From contig JAEANN010000020.1 of the NCBI GenBank assembly GCA_016841965.1, positions 1-64,000 of the forward strand: a stretch of DNA of 64,000 bases, written 5' to 3'. Numbering within the stretch: position 1 is the first letter of the stretch; each line of letters opens with the position of its first letter. The position numbers and the translations under genes are program-made. Below the pieces are notes generated by a model, which saw only the letters and a list, made by a program, of their open reading frames with translations, was not told the DNA's origin and did no database searches. Source of the DNA: Candidatus Roseilinea mizusawaensis (GTDB lineage Bacteria > Chloroflexota > Anaerolineae > J036 > Brachytrichaceae). Shown piece after piece: positions 25,724 through 35,443 of the stretch.

Positions 25724-28114
25724 ATGTCAACGAGAAAAGGTGGCAGCGCAACACGTACCCGGCGGCGCTCAACGCGGCGTGGTTCGTCCGACGTAAAAGC
25801 ATCACGTGCGCTGGTCAATCTGCCCATTCGTTCTGAACATGAGCGTGCTGAGCCGGCATTTGCCATTGCCAAGGTTGTCGATTTGCCCGGCGCGTCGCAG
25901 GTGTTGCCCGGCGCACAGCAGCGCCGCAATGATTGTGGGCCGGCCTGTGTGCGCATGGCCCTAGACTTCCTCGGCCTTGCGCCGGGGGTCAGTATCGACC
26001 AACTGGCAGCAGAAGCCGATCCACCCGACGACGGCACAACCGCGCAGGATTTGGTGACGCTGGCAACCTCGTATGGCGCTACAGCGTCGGCGCTGTATTT
26101 GCCCGCTGCACAACTGCCAGAGCCGCCGGCCATTTTGTTGGTGCGCTATTCCGGCTTCCGGCGCGAGAGCGTGGAGAACACCACTTACTGGGACCTGGCT
26201 GCGTCCAACCCTGGCATCTGGCATTGGATGTGGTGGTTGGGCAACGTGCAGATCGACGGCCAGTGGATGAGTGTGTGGAACGATCCTCTGTACGCTGCCG
26301 GCAGCGGCAAAAACGTGCTGCACACGCTCGAAGAATTTGCCAGCGCTTTTCAGCCCTATGGCAACACGCGCGTGGCCATCAAGTTTGCCGGCATCGACAA
26401 TCCGCCTGAGAAGGACGACGAGCAGTTGATCGTGGCGCCCTTTGACAGTGGCGGGGTCAACTTCAGGCGCGCGCCGGGCACGCAAGATACCACAACGATC
26501 ATCCGCCTGTTGCCGCAGGGCCACCGCTTGACGGTGCTGGAGAAAGCCTCCTCGGCGCGGATCAAGATGGCCGGCGGTCAGCACTGGTTGCGCGTGCGCA
26601 CCATCATCGACGGCGTCGAACGAGACGGCTATGTGGCGGCCTGGCTGGTGCGGCCGGTTGACCATGTGCCGGCTCCCACACCAACGCCGGTTGTTTCCAA
26701 CTCGTACACCTGGCAAGATGTCATCAACGCCACGGTGATTGCAGCCACACCGCTGCGCGCGGACTGGAATGCCTGGATGAACGACTCCGGTTTCTGGGCC
26801 GCCTTCACCAACGATTTGCGGCCCATGCCTTACACTGGGCCGGCCGTCGAGACCTGGCCGATCGCTCCTGACTTGCGCCGGCAGATCATAGACCTGCTCA
26901 AGCTCAGTTCTGCCGAGCTGGTCGAGCAAGTCATTGCGGTGGTGCAGCAGGCCGAGCAAGAGCAGCAACTGCCTCGTCCGCAGCAGCCTGTGCCCGGCGC
27001 AATCGTCGGCATTCACGGCCCGCCGGGTGTCGGTTGCCCGCCGCGTGCGGACTGGGAGCGCTGGATCAAAGTGCTGCATGAAATGGGCGTGATGTGGTTC
27101 AAGCAGTGTGACGACGGCGACCCCAACCGCCGCGACATTCTGGAGTGGTGCAAGCGGCTGAAAGCCGAGGGCATCGAGCCGATTGTGCGCTATTTCAAGG
27201 ATCGCCAGTTCCCCGATTCGCTGCCCGATGCCCACTTCGAGAAGATGCGCCGCTATGCCGACGCCGGCATCGTGTGGGCCGAAATCGGCAACGAGCCGAA
27301 TCTCGATCACGAGTGGCAGCAAAGCTGGTGGGGCCGGGTGGACTTCAATAACCCGGAGGTCATTCGGCTGCTGGCCGAGGGGTGGGTGCGCGACGCCCAA
27401 CGCGCCTTGCAGGCCGGCGTGCGACCGGCGTTCTATGCGATGGGGCCAACGGACTGGCGCGGCGGCGTGCATCCCACGCTCTCATCGGTGTATTTCACCA
27501 GCCGGCTGGCGCTGTATCTCGCCGAGCGCCGGCGCGCCGAGACGATCGATATCTTTCAGCGCGGCGGCTGGTTCGCAGTTCATGTCGCCACTTACGAGCA
27601 GCCCGATGATTTCGATCCATTCCGGCCGGATGGCACAATTTGGGATGTTACCTTGCGCGGCTACGAGATTGTCATCAAGTGCTTCCGCGATGCGTTTGGC
27701 TCATCGCTCGATGTCGATCACATCCCCATCATGTCCACAGAGGGCGGGGTGTTCACGCCAGAGTCCACCTCGATGGCCGGCCACATCCGGCTCAACTCCG
27801 AAGCCGAGCATGCCGAGCGCGTAGTGAACATGTTCCGCTGGCTAGAGCGCCACGCGCCCTTGCAGGCAATGTGTCCCTGGTGTTTGTCGGCCTATGGATT
27901 CGGAGCTTCGTTCGACCCACGCTTCGACGCCGATGGTTGGTTTGTGCGCGCCAATGGTGGATTGCGCGAGCGGCCGGTCGTGGAAGCGATGCGCCGGCTA
28001 CACGTCAGTCGCGCGCTCTCGAAGTCGCTGGACTTGGAGATTGGCGCACCAACCAGTCTGTCGCCGGCAGTCCGGCGCGCATTGCTGGACATCGGGGTGC
28101 CCGTTGACCACTGA
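25724..28114 (+). CDS. C39-like peptidase - SH3 - clan-A glycosidase fusion
   Basis: 796 residues. A basic N-terminus (1-25) has no signal peptide. A C39-like papain-fold domain (~45-215) has Cys71 in RRNDCGPACVRMAL and a candidate His168 (GIWHWMWW). A bacterial SH3-like domain follows (~233-312). After a Pro-rich linker comes a TIM barrel (~425-790) with acid/base Glu524 in AEIGNEPN and candidate nucleophile Glu673 in IMSTEGG. The ATG at 25724 follows AAGGAG by 7 nt. The combination suggests processing of a glycan-peptide polymer or self-maturation. That role is inference. Confidence 0.75.
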   Translation: MSTRKGGSATRTRRRSTRRGSSDVKASRALVNLPIRSEHERAEPAFAIAKVVDLPGASQVLPGAQQRRNDCGPACVRMALDFLGLAPGVSIDQLAAEADPPDDGTTAQDLVTLATSYGATASALYLPAAQLPEPPAILLVRYSGFRRESVENTTYWDLAASNPGIWHWMWWLGNVQIDGQWMSVWNDPLYAAGSGKNVLHTLEEFASAFQPYGNTRVAIKFAGIDNPPEKDDEQLIVAPFDSGGVNFRRAPGTQDTTTIIRLLPQGHRLTVLEKASSARIKMAGGQHWLRVRTIIDGVERDGYVAAWLVRPVDHVPAPTPTPVVSNSYTWQDVINATVIAATPLRADWNAWMNDSGFWAAFTNDLRPMPYTGPAVETWPIAPDLRRQIIDLLKLSSAELVEQVIAVVQQAEQEQQLPRPQQPVPGAIVGIHGPPGVGCPPRADWERWIKVLHEMGVMWFKQCDDGDPNRRDILEWCKRLKAEGIEPIVRYFKDRQFPDSLPDAHFEKMRRYADAGIVWAEIGNEPNLDHEWQQSWWGRVDFNNPEVIRLLAEGWVRDAQRALQAGVRPAFYAMGPTDWRGGVHPTLSSVYFTSRLALYLAERRRAETIDIFQRGGWFAVHVATYEQPDDFDPFRPDGTIWDVTLRGYEIVIKCFRDAFGSSLDVDHIPIMSTEGGVFTPESTSMAGHIRLNSEAEHAERVVNMFRWLERHAPLQAMCPWCLSAYGFGASFDPRFDADGWFVRANGGLRERPVVEAMRRLHVSRALSKSLDLEIGAPTSLSPAVRRALLDIGVPVDH

Positions 28115-28149
28115 CTGCTCACTACCGACGATTCCCCTGACCGATCCCC

Positions 28150-28773
28150 ATGACGATCCAGGCTGTACTGTTTGACATTGGCGGTGTGCTGTTGCGCACC
28201 GAGGATCAAGAACCGCGTCGCAAGTGGGAACGCAAACTTGGCCTCCCGGCGCGTGGGCTGGCCGAGGCAGTGTTCAACTGCGAGACGGCCCTGTTAGCCA
28301 CAGTCGGCAAGGCCACGCAACAAGACGTGTGGCGCGCAGTGGCCGAACGCTTCCGGCTGGACGATGCAAAGTTGCGCGACTTGCAGCGTGACTTTTGGGC
28401 CGGCGACCGGCTGGATGATCAGCTCCTGCGCTACCTGGCCGATCTGCGCCCGCGCTATAAGACCGGCATCCTCAGCAACGCCTGGCCGGGCATCCGCGCG
28501 CTGTACGCGCAGTGGTTTGGCCTGACCGATGATCTCGTCGATGTGATGATCTATTCCGGCGAGGTCGGGGTGATGAAGCCAGATGCGCGCATCTACCACC
28601 TGGCGCTCGACCGGCTGGGTGTGCCGGCGGCGTCTGTGGTGTTCGTCGATGACGTCATTGAGAACGTTGCCGGCGCACAGGCAGTGGGCATGCGCGCGCT
28701 GCATTTCACTTCGCCTGCGCAAGCCATGGCGGCGCTGGCTGAAATATTGGCGTCTGGGCCGGCTGTGAGGTGA
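28150..28773 (+). CDS. HAD superfamily hydrolase
   Basis: 207 residues. The HAD motifs are in order: FDIGGVLL (nucleophile Asp; the second Asp of DxD is replaced by Gly-Gly, as in some epoxide-hydrolase-like HADs), LSNAW, MKPDARIY (Lys) and FVDDVIEN. It resembles the YihX/epoxide-hydrolase N-terminal branch, a sugar-phosphate phosphatase group. It starts 35 nt after the C39 fusion gene on the same strand, with TGAC-type heptads in the gap. Confidence 0.85.
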   Translation: MTIQAVLFDIGGVLLRTEDQEPRRKWERKLGLPARGLAEAVFNCETALLATVGKATQQDVWRAVAERFRLDDAKLRDLQRDFWAGDRLDDQLLRYLADLRPRYKTGILSNAWPGIRALYAQWFGLTDDLVDVMIYSGEVGVMKPDARIYHLALDRLGVPAASVVFVDDVIENVAGAQAVGMRALHFTSPAQAMAALAEILASGPAVR

Positions 28774-29024
28774 ATGAACCACAAGCGAACCACAAAGACG
28801 CCAAGCGCGTAAAGCCTTTTGGGGTCGCTAAACAGCTTAGACAGCTTAGAATGTGCAACCAACTGCGCTCGGCGCCAGATGTCCTGGGTGCGTTGCTGCT
28901 GCCCCCCGCTTGGCATGGTCAGATTTTCTTTGCCGCGCCGCTGACGGCAATCACACTGGGCGGCCCTGGTCGCAGGCAGGATGGATAACAATAAATAAAG
29001 GGAGAGTCTTGCTGGAGAATCAAC
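28774..29024. other. Intergenic region with short direct repeats
   Basis: 251 bp without a gene. It contains GAACCACAA twice (28776-28797) and CAGCTTAGA twice (28833-28850). I found no riboswitch-like fold for the downstream cation exchanger. Confidence 0.5.
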
Positions 29025-30125
29025 ATGGATGGTATGACGCTTGTTTTGTTTGTGATCGGTTTGGTGTTGCTCATCCTTGGCGCCGAGGCGCTTGTGCGTG
29101 GGGCGTCGCGCCTGGCGGCTGCTGTAGGCGTCTCGCCGCTGGTGATCGGCCTGACAGTCGTTGCCTTCGGCACCAGCGCGCCTGAACTGGCCGTCAGCGT
29201 GGCCTCTTCGCTCTCCGGACAGGCCGATCTTGCTATGGGCAATGTGGTCGGCAGCAACATCTTTAATATCCTGTTCATTCTGGGATTGTCGGCGCTCGTG
29301 GCGCCCCTGATCGTCTCGCAGCAGTTGGTGCGGCTTGATGTGCCTCTCATGATCGGCGTGTCTGTGCTGGTGATCTTGTTTGCCCTCGATGGCAGCATTG
29401 GCCGGCTGGAAGGCGCGCTGTTGTTTGCCGGCCTGGTCGTTTACACGGCTTTTCTCATCGTTCAGAGTCGCCGAGAGTCCAACAAGGCCGTTCAGCAGGA
29501 ATATGAACAGGAGTATCATGCCGGGCCGGGCGGGCCGGCTCAGACCGCGCTGAATCTCGTGCTCATTGTTGCCGGGCTGGGCATGTTGGTTGTGGGATCG
29601 CGCTGGCTGGTGGATGGCGCGATCGCTATCGCGCGCGCGCTCGGTGTGGATGAGGTTGTCATCGGCCTGACGATCGTGGCCGGCGGCACGTCGTTGCCTG
29701 AAGTGGCCACTTCCGTGATGGCCAGCATTCGCGGCGAGCGTGATATCGCCGTCGGCAATGTAGTGGGCAGCAATATCTTCAATCTGCTGTCGGTGCTAGG
29801 CCTGGCAGCCATCGTTGCTCCCGCCGGCATTGGCGTCGCGCCATCTCTTCTGGCCTTCGATATGCCGGTCATGCTGGTCGTGGCGATTGCCTGCCTGCCC
29901 ATTTTCTTCACCGGCTACACAATTGCCCGCTGGGAAGGGCTGGTCTTTCTGGCCTATTACGTCGCCTACACGCTCTATCTGATTTTCGCCGCCACACAGC
30001 ACGCGCTGCTGCCCACTTTCAGCGGGGTCATGCTGGCGTTTGTGTTGCCGATCACTGTGTTGACCCTAGCGGTGTCAGTTTTCAGGCAAGTGCGCGCGCC
30101 GAAAATCTCAGCCGACGCGCGCTGA
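29025..30125 (+). CDS. CaCA-family Na+/Ca2+ exchanger (YrbG-like)
   Basis: A 366-residue inner-membrane antiporter with two inverted halves of five helices. The alpha-repeats carry the ion site: GTSAPELAVS with GSNIFNILFILG in half one, and GGTSLPEVATS with GSNIFNLLSVLG in half two. A hydrophilic loop separates them (~residues 148-180). It exchanges Ca2+ for Na+ or H+. It sits just before the two Mrp Na+/H+ antiporter operons, which fits a cation-homeostasis island. The ATG has TGGAGA upstream. Confidence 0.92.
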   Translation: MDGMTLVLFVIGLVLLILGAEALVRGASRLAAAVGVSPLVIGLTVVAFGTSAPELAVSVASSLSGQADLAMGNVVGSNIFNILFILGLSALVAPLIVSQQLVRLDVPLMIGVSVLVILFALDGSIGRLEGALLFAGLVVYTAFLIVQSRRESNKAVQQEYEQEYHAGPGGPAQTALNLVLIVAGLGMLVVGSRWLVDGAIAIARALGVDEVVIGLTIVAGGTSLPEVATSVMASIRGERDIAVGNVVGSNIFNLLSVLGLAAIVAPAGIGVAPSLLAFDMPVMLVVAIACLPIFFTGYTIARWEGLVFLAYYVAYTLYLIFAATQHALLPTFSGVMLAFVLPITVLTLAVSVFRQVRAPKISADAR

Positions 30126-30258
30126 GCCTGTCAAAGCGCGCGCCGAACTTCTCAAGGCACGCGCATGCAGGTGCGTGCATGAATGAACCGGCCCCTTCCC
30201 CCACGTCGCGGAGCAGGCCCGTCACGGTTGTCCCAGATACGTTGGAGTTGACATACTC

Positions 30259-33200
30259 ATGGAACTAATCGCGCTACCTCTAATTGCCTGTGCGCTTGGA
30301 TCGTTGGTGGCCGGCATTCTGGTCGCAACGCCCATCGGCCGGCGCGCGTCGGCCCGCGCGATGGGCTGGGGGTTGGCGGCTGCGCCGCTGGCGGCGTTTG
30401 TGGCGCTGGCCGTCCAGGTGCCGGCTGTCCTCAATGGACAGATGCTCACCTGGGTCATCGACTGGATGCCCACGCTGGGCATTCAGGCCACATTGCGATT
30501 GGATGGACTCAGTCTGCTGTTTGCGCTGCTGGTCAGCGGCATCGGCGTGCTGGTGGTGCTCTACGCCGGCTACTACTTCAGCCCGCACGCCGGTCAATCG
30601 TCAAACGTCGATTCCGCATCGTCAGATCTCAAATCCCAAATCCAAAATCCAAAATCGCAAGATGGCCGCTTCTTCCTGTATCTGCTGCTTTTCATGACCG
30701 CCATGCTTGGCCTGGTGATGGCCGGCGATGTCATCACCCTGTTCGTGTTTTGGGAAGGCACCAGCATCACCTCATTCCTGTTGGTGGCTTACAAGAGCAA
30801 GGATGAGGCCGCCCGGCGCGGCGCGTTTCGCGCCCTATTCATCACCGGCGGCGGCGGCGTGGCGCTGTTGGCGGGATTGGTGTTCGTGGCCGCGTTGAGT
30901 GGCAGCACGCAGTTTGATGTGATCTTGCGCAGCGGCGATGTGCTGCGCGCCAGCGATCTCTATCCCATCATGCTCGGCCTGATTGCGTTGGGCGCGCTGA
31001 CCAAGAGCGCGCAGGCCCCGGCGCATTTCTGGCTGCCCGGCGCGATGAGCGCCCCTGCGCCGGCATCGGCCTATCTGCATTCGGCCACCATGGTCAAGGC
31101 CGGCGTGTATCTGCTCGCCCGCTTCAACCCGGCCCTCGGCGAAACTGATCTGTGGTTCTGGCTCTTCAGTCTTGTGGGCGGCGCGACCATGCTGATCGGC
31201 GCCTACGTGGGCTTCAAACAGCATGACTTGAAAGCATTGCTGGCCTATTCCACTGTCAGTCAGTTGGGCGTGCTGGTGATGTTGATCGGCCAAGACACCG
31301 AAATCGCTTTCAAGGCGCTGGTGGTGAGCATTCTGGCGCATGCCATGTACAAGAGCGCCCTGTTCCTCGTCACCGGCATCGTGGATCACGAAGCCGGCAC
31401 GCGCGATCTGCGTGAGCTGGGTGGCCTGCGGCGCGCCATGCCGTTCACGTTTGTCGTCGCCACCATCGCCGGCCTGTCGATGGCCGGCCTGCCGCCGCTC
31501 TTCGGTTTCCTCGCCAAAGAAACCTTGTTGGCGACAGCCACGCATCCGTCTGTGCCGCCGGTCGTCGAGTGGATCTTCCCCGCGGCTGCGGTGCTGGCCG
31601 GCGCGCTGGTTCTGGCTCAGGCCGGGTTGATTGTGCTGGATGGTTTTCTGGGGCCATCGCGCTCGGACATTCATCCGCACGAAGCGCTGTGGCCGATGTG
31701 GTTGGCGCCGGCTATCCCTGCGCTGGCCTCGCTGGCCGTCGGCGTTTTGCCCGAGCCAGAATGGCTGGCCGGCCTCTTGGCAAGCGCAGCGACAGCAGCC
31801 TGGGGCGATAAGGTCAAGGTTTCCCTGGCGTTGTGGACCGGCATCAATGTGCCGTTGATCTTGAGCATCGTGGCGGTTACGCTGGGTGTGTTGTTACTGG
31901 GTGTGCGCCGTCGCGTGCGCCCGTTGCTCGAACGACTCACCGGTCGCCTCAGCCTCGGCCCGCTCTACGAAGGTGCGTTGTGGCTAATCGACCGCATGGC
32001 GTGGCTGGTGACGCGCGTGCAGACCGGCCGGCTGCGTCTGTATCTGGCGATCATGTTCATCAGCCTGGGGGTCATGCTGGTGATGATCGGCCGGCTGACT
32101 GTGCCCGCGATTGGGCCGGTTGGCGCCGATACGCTCGATCAGCTTGCCCCGTTGCGGATTGTGTTGCTCATCGTGATTGCGCTGGCGGCGCTGGCCAGCG
32201 TCTTGCTGCGCAACGACCTGTTTGCCATCTTTGCGCTGGGTGTGTCGGGCCTGGCCATTGCCGTGCTGATGAATCTGGAGCCGGCGCCCGATATTGCCCT
32301 GGTGCAGGTGGTGGTGGAAACATTGACCCTGGTGGTGTTGGTGCTGGCCCTGACCCGGCTGCCCCGCGAACAGCGCGCTCGCGCCGCCGAGTTCACCTAT
32401 CGCCAGTCGCGCCCCGGTCTGATCCGCGATGTGCTGATCGCGCTGGGCAGCGGCGCCGTGATGTTCGCCATCGCGCTCACGGCGCTCCTCACGCGACCGC
32501 GCGACTCGCAGCTCACCCCCTTCTTCGAGCAAAACGCCAAACCGTTGACCAGCGCCAATGACATCGTGGGCGCCATTCTGGTTGATTTCCGCGCCTTCGA
32601 CACGCTGATCGAAGTGGCGGTGTTTGCGGCGGCCGGCCTGACGATCTACACCCTGCTGCGCTATGCGTCGCGCAAAGCCGGGGACCGTGACGAGCCGGCG
32701 CCACAGCCCGATCCCACCCTGTTGCGATTTTGCGGCATCGCCGGCCCACGCGCGTCTGCGTTTGTGCGCGCGCTGGCCAGGCTGCTGTTGCCGTTCTCGA
32801 TGATTCTGGCCGCCTCGCATGTCCTGCTTGGCCACGATCGGCCCGGCGACGGCTTCACCGCCGGCGTCATCGTCAGCCTGGGCGTGGCGACCTGGTATGT
32901 CGTCTTTGGCTATGAAGCCACCCAGCGCGCGCTGAACTGGCTGCGCCCCAGAACGCTGATTGCAGCCGGCCTGGGCCTGGCGTTGTTGTCGGCTGTGGCA
33001 GCCGCGCTCATCAACGGGGCGTTTTTCTCGCCGGTCGATTTCGGCAAACTGATTGGCATTGCCCATCTCTTGCCGAGCGGCGTCTACTTCAGCACCGCGC
33101 TGTTGTTCGAGCTGGCGATTGCCCTCGCCGTCACCGGCAGCGCGGTGGTGATGCTCGATACGCTCGGCCACCCCAGAGACACCGACCGCGAGACAGAGCA

Positions 33201-33273
33201 ACAAATGGACGAGATCGCCACACTCCGACAACAAGGTGTTGTCACCCTACCAGAGGAGAACAAACCATCATGA
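30259..33273 (+). CDS. mrpA: Mrp antiporter subunit MrpA with fused MrpB domain (operon 1)
   Basis: A 1004-residue membrane protein. The N-terminal part is NuoL-like, with the proton-channel marks HSATMVKAGVY, LLAYSTVSQLG and HAMYKSALFL. An MbhD/E-like part (~630-800) contains NLEPAPDIALVQVVVE. The C-terminal MrpB domain (~830-975) contains HVLLGHDRPGDGFTAGV. It forms part of a hetero-oligomeric Na+/H+ antiporter that exports Na+ using the proton gradient. Residues ~112-133, in the loop after helix 3, are encoded by nine 7-bp repeats (30594-30656). Its TGA overlaps the mrpC ATG (ATGA). Confidence 0.95.
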   Translation: MELIALPLIACALGSLVAGILVATPIGRRASARAMGWGLAAAPLAAFVALAVQVPAVLNGQMLTWVIDWMPTLGIQATLRLDGLSLLFALLVSGIGVLVVLYAGYYFSPHAGQSSNVDSASSDLKSQIQNPKSQDGRFFLYLLLFMTAMLGLVMAGDVITLFVFWEGTSITSFLLVAYKSKDEAARRGAFRALFITGGGGVALLAGLVFVAALSGSTQFDVILRSGDVLRASDLYPIMLGLIALGALTKSAQAPAHFWLPGAMSAPAPASAYLHSATMVKAGVYLLARFNPALGETDLWFWLFSLVGGATMLIGAYVGFKQHDLKALLAYSTVSQLGVLVMLIGQDTEIAFKALVVSILAHAMYKSALFLVTGIVDHEAGTRDLRELGGLRRAMPFTFVVATIAGLSMAGLPPLFGFLAKETLLATATHPSVPPVVEWIFPAAAVLAGALVLAQAGLIVLDGFLGPSRSDIHPHEALWPMWLAPAIPALASLAVGVLPEPEWLAGLLASAATAAWGDKVKVSLALWTGINVPLILSIVAVTLGVLLLGVRRRVRPLLERLTGRLSLGPLYEGALWLIDRMAWLVTRVQTGRLRLYLAIMFISLGVMLVMIGRLTVPAIGPVGADTLDQLAPLRIVLLIVIALAALASVLLRNDLFAIFALGVSGLAIAVLMNLEPAPDIALVQVVVETLTLVVLVLALTRLPREQRARAAEFTYRQSRPGLIRDVLIALGSGAVMFAIALTALLTRPRDSQLTPFFEQNAKPLTSANDIVGAILVDFRAFDTLIEVAVFAAAGLTIYTLLRYASRKAGDRDEPAPQPDPTLLRFCGIAGPRASAFVRALARLLLPFSMILAASHVLLGHDRPGDGFTAGVIVSLGVATWYVVFGYEATQRALNWLRPRTLIAAGLGLALLSAVAAALINGAFFSPVDFGKLIGIAHLLPSGVYFSTALLFELAIALAVTGSAVVMLDTLGHPRDTDRETEQQMDEIATLRQQGVVTLPEENKPS
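30594..30656. repeat. Nine-heptad insertion inside mrpA (operon 1)
   Basis: Nine 7-mers in perfect register, from TCAATCG through TCAAATC, CCAAATC and CAAAATC x2. The length of 63 nt equals 21 codons, so the frame is kept. It encodes a hydrophilic loop ending SQIQNPKS. Confidence 0.92.
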
Positions 33274-33605
33274 TGGAAATACTCATCGCACTCACGATCA
33301 GCCTTCTGTTTGCGATAGGCGTTTTTCAGCTCTTGCGCCGCAACCTGATTCGCTCGGCAATGGGCCTGGCGATCATCACCAACGCCATCAACTTGTTTTT
33401 GCTGGCTGCCGGCGCATACCGGGGCGAAGCGCCGGCCTATGTCAACCTGGCCGGCCAGCGCAGCGACGCGCTGCCCCAAGCGCTGATCCTAACGGCCATC
33501 GTCATCGGCCTGGGCGCGTTTGCGGTGGTGCTGGCTATGGTGTATGTGCTGTCGCTGCGCTACAAGACCAGTGACTCGGATGAGGTCAAAGGTCTGAGGC
33601 ATTGA
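33270..33605 (+). CDS. mrpC: Mrp antiporter subunit MrpC (operon 1)
   Basis: 111 residues with three transmembrane helices, NuoK-like. The motif RSDALPQALILTAIVIG is diagnostic, with the helix-2 residues NAINLFLLAAG before it. It is a small integral subunit of the Mrp complex. The ATG overlaps the mrpA stop by 4 nt. Confidence 0.95.
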   Translation: MMEILIALTISLLFAIGVFQLLRRNLIRSAMGLAIITNAINLFLLAAGAYRGEAPAYVNLAGQRSDALPQALILTAIVIGLGAFAVVLAMVYVLSLRYKTSDSDEVKGLRH

Positions 33606-33623
33606 GGTTCCAAGGTGCCGTCT

Positions 33624-35111
33624 ATGAATGAATTGCTTGCGCTTTTGCCCGTACTTGTGCCATTGACGGCGGCTGTTGTGGCGGTGGCGTTGCGCCGCTG
33701 GCATCGCATCCAGTCGGCGTGGTCGTTTGGCGCGATGCTCACCTCGTTGGCGTTTGCCGTGTTGCTGCTGGCCGATGTGTGGGGCCGGGGCCGGCCCCTT
33801 GTGTTTCAGGTTGGCGCATGGCCGGCGCCCTTCGGCATCTCGCTGGTGGGTGATTTGTTGTCGGCGTTGATGGTGCTGATGTGTCAGCTTGTGCTGGCCG
33901 GCGGTTTTCTGTATGCGCTGGGCTGCCGCGATCAGTGCGCGCAATACCCGATGTTCTATCCCCTCTTCCTGCTGCTGGCGACCGGCCTGACCGGCGCGAT
34001 GCTGACCGGCGACCTGTTCAATCTGTTCGTGTTTGCCGAGCTGCTGGTCTTCTCGGGCGCAGCGCTCACGGCCATGTCCGATGACCGCTTCGGCGCAGAG
34101 GCCGCTTACAAGTACTTCTACATCAGCCTGGTGGCGTCGATTGCGCTGCTGTTGGCGTGTGGCAGCCTGTACGTGTCGTATGGCACGCTGAACATGGCTG
34201 ACCTTGCGCAACGCATCGCCGCCGACCCGTCGCCGCCGCTGGTGCTGCCGGCCATGGCGTTGCTGATGGCCTTCTTCATGGTCAAGGGCGCGGTGATGCC
34301 ATTTCATTTCTGGCAGCCCGACTTCCACACTGCCGCGCCGACACCCGTTCATGCTGTACTGTCTTCGGTGGTCGTGAAGCTCGGCATCTACGGCTTTCTA
34401 CGCATGACGACCCTGTTGTTCCCGGCGCAGGCCGATGCGATCCGTGCAATGCTGGTGGTGGCCGGCGCGATTGGGGTGTGGTTTGGTGGCCTGGGCGCAG
34501 TGGGCACCTACGACGCCAAACGCATGCTGGCGTATTCAACGCTGGGCCAGTTGGGGTTCATCCTGGTGGCAGTCGGGTGGGGCACGCCGCTGGCGCTGGC
34601 GGCTGCGATTGTGTATGCCTTTAACCACAGCCTGCTGAAGGCGGCCATGCTCATGCTGGCCGGCAGCGTTGCTAGCCGCGCGCCGGTGAAGACGGCTGCG
34701 TTCGATGTCATCACCGGCGTGGGCAAGAAAATGCCCCTGGCCGGCGTGTTGTTCCTGTTGGGCGGCATGGGACTGGCCGGCATCCCACCTCTTAACGGCT
34801 TCATCGGCAAGCTGATGTTGTTTCAAAGCGGCGTTGAGGCGCAGGCCTGGTTGCCCCTGGCCGCGATTGGCTTGGCCGGCATCATTACCCTGGTCTATGT
34901 GGTGCGCGCCTTTCAGCGCATCTGGTGGGTTCCCATGCCCGAAGGCGCAAAAACCAAACCCTATGGCGATCGCCTGATTGCGCCAACTCTTCTGATCGGG
35001 CTGAGCCTAGCGTTGGGCATCTGGGCAGAACCCTTGTTGCGCCTGGCGTATGCGACCGTGGCCTGGCTTGGCTCGCCAGAGCAATATGTGCGCGCCGTGC
35101 TGGGTGGCTAA
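33624..35111 (+). CDS. mrpD: Mrp antiporter subunit MrpD (operon 1)
   Basis: 495 residues, about 14 helices, of the NuoM/N-like proton-channel family. Conserved features include AELLVFSGAALTAMSDD, HFWQPDFHTAAPTPVHAVLSSVVVK (ion-path Lys), RMLAYSTLGQLG and FNHSLLKAAMLM. The ATG at 33624 is preferred over the GTG at 33615 because it has AAGG 8 nt upstream and gives the family start MNELLALLPVLVPL. Confidence 0.95.
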   Translation: MNELLALLPVLVPLTAAVVAVALRRWHRIQSAWSFGAMLTSLAFAVLLLADVWGRGRPLVFQVGAWPAPFGISLVGDLLSALMVLMCQLVLAGGFLYALGCRDQCAQYPMFYPLFLLLATGLTGAMLTGDLFNLFVFAELLVFSGAALTAMSDDRFGAEAAYKYFYISLVASIALLLACGSLYVSYGTLNMADLAQRIAADPSPPLVLPAMALLMAFFMVKGAVMPFHFWQPDFHTAAPTPVHAVLSSVVVKLGIYGFLRMTTLLFPAQADAIRAMLVVAGAIGVWFGGLGAVGTYDAKRMLAYSTLGQLGFILVAVGWGTPLALAAAIVYAFNHSLLKAAMLMLAGSVASRAPVKTAAFDVITGVGKKMPLAGVLFLLGGMGLAGIPPLNGFIGKLMLFQSGVEAQAWLPLAAIGLAGIITLVYVVRAFQRIWWVPMPEGAKTKPYGDRLIAPTLLIGLSLALGIWAEPLLRLAYATVAWLGSPEQYVRAVLGG

Positions 35112-35155
35112 CGCGCGCTGTGCGTGCGGTGTGCGTGATGAAAGGTGGTGATGCG

Positions 35156-35431
35156 ATGGACAACATTTTGAACGCCGCCATTGTGGCGTCTTTGATCTGG
35201 CATGTTGTGTTGCTGGGTGTGGCGCTATGGCGCATCATGCGGGGCGAAAGCCCGGTGGATCGCTTGCTGGGCGTGGAACTTGCGAGTGTTTTGATTCTAT
35301 GCGCGCTGGTGTTGATCGCCCTGTTCACCGGCCAAGACCTGTACATGGATGTCGCGCTGGTTGTGGCAGCCTTGAGCTTTATCGGCACGCTGGCGCTGGC
35401 GCGTTATCTAGCCGATCAGCGCATGTTCTGA
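35156..35431 (+). CDS. mrpF: Mrp antiporter subunit MrpF (operon 1)
   Basis: 91 residues with three helices. WRIMRGESPVDRLLGVE and the YMDVALVVAALSFIGTLALARY segment match MrpF. The ATG at 35156 follows AAAGGTGG. It comes straight after mrpD with no mrpE between them, unlike operon 2. Confidence 0.92.
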   Translation: MDNILNAAIVASLIWHVVLLGVALWRIMRGESPVDRLLGVELASVLILCALVLIALFTGQDLYMDVALVVAALSFIGTLALARYLADQRMF

Positions 35432-35443
35432 CGCGAGGACGAT

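Noticed and set aside
28774-29024. Riboswitch or metal-sensing leader before the CaCA exchanger
   Set aside because: No conserved core motif such as those of Mn, Mg or NiCo riboswitches could be found; only short direct repeats are present.
31984-33234. Long antisense reading frames over mrpA, and similarly over 25961-27472 and 36212-37558
   Set aside because: Composition is Gln/His/Arg-rich, typical of the reverse strand of GC-rich membrane or enzyme genes. No motifs are present and the sense genes are certain.
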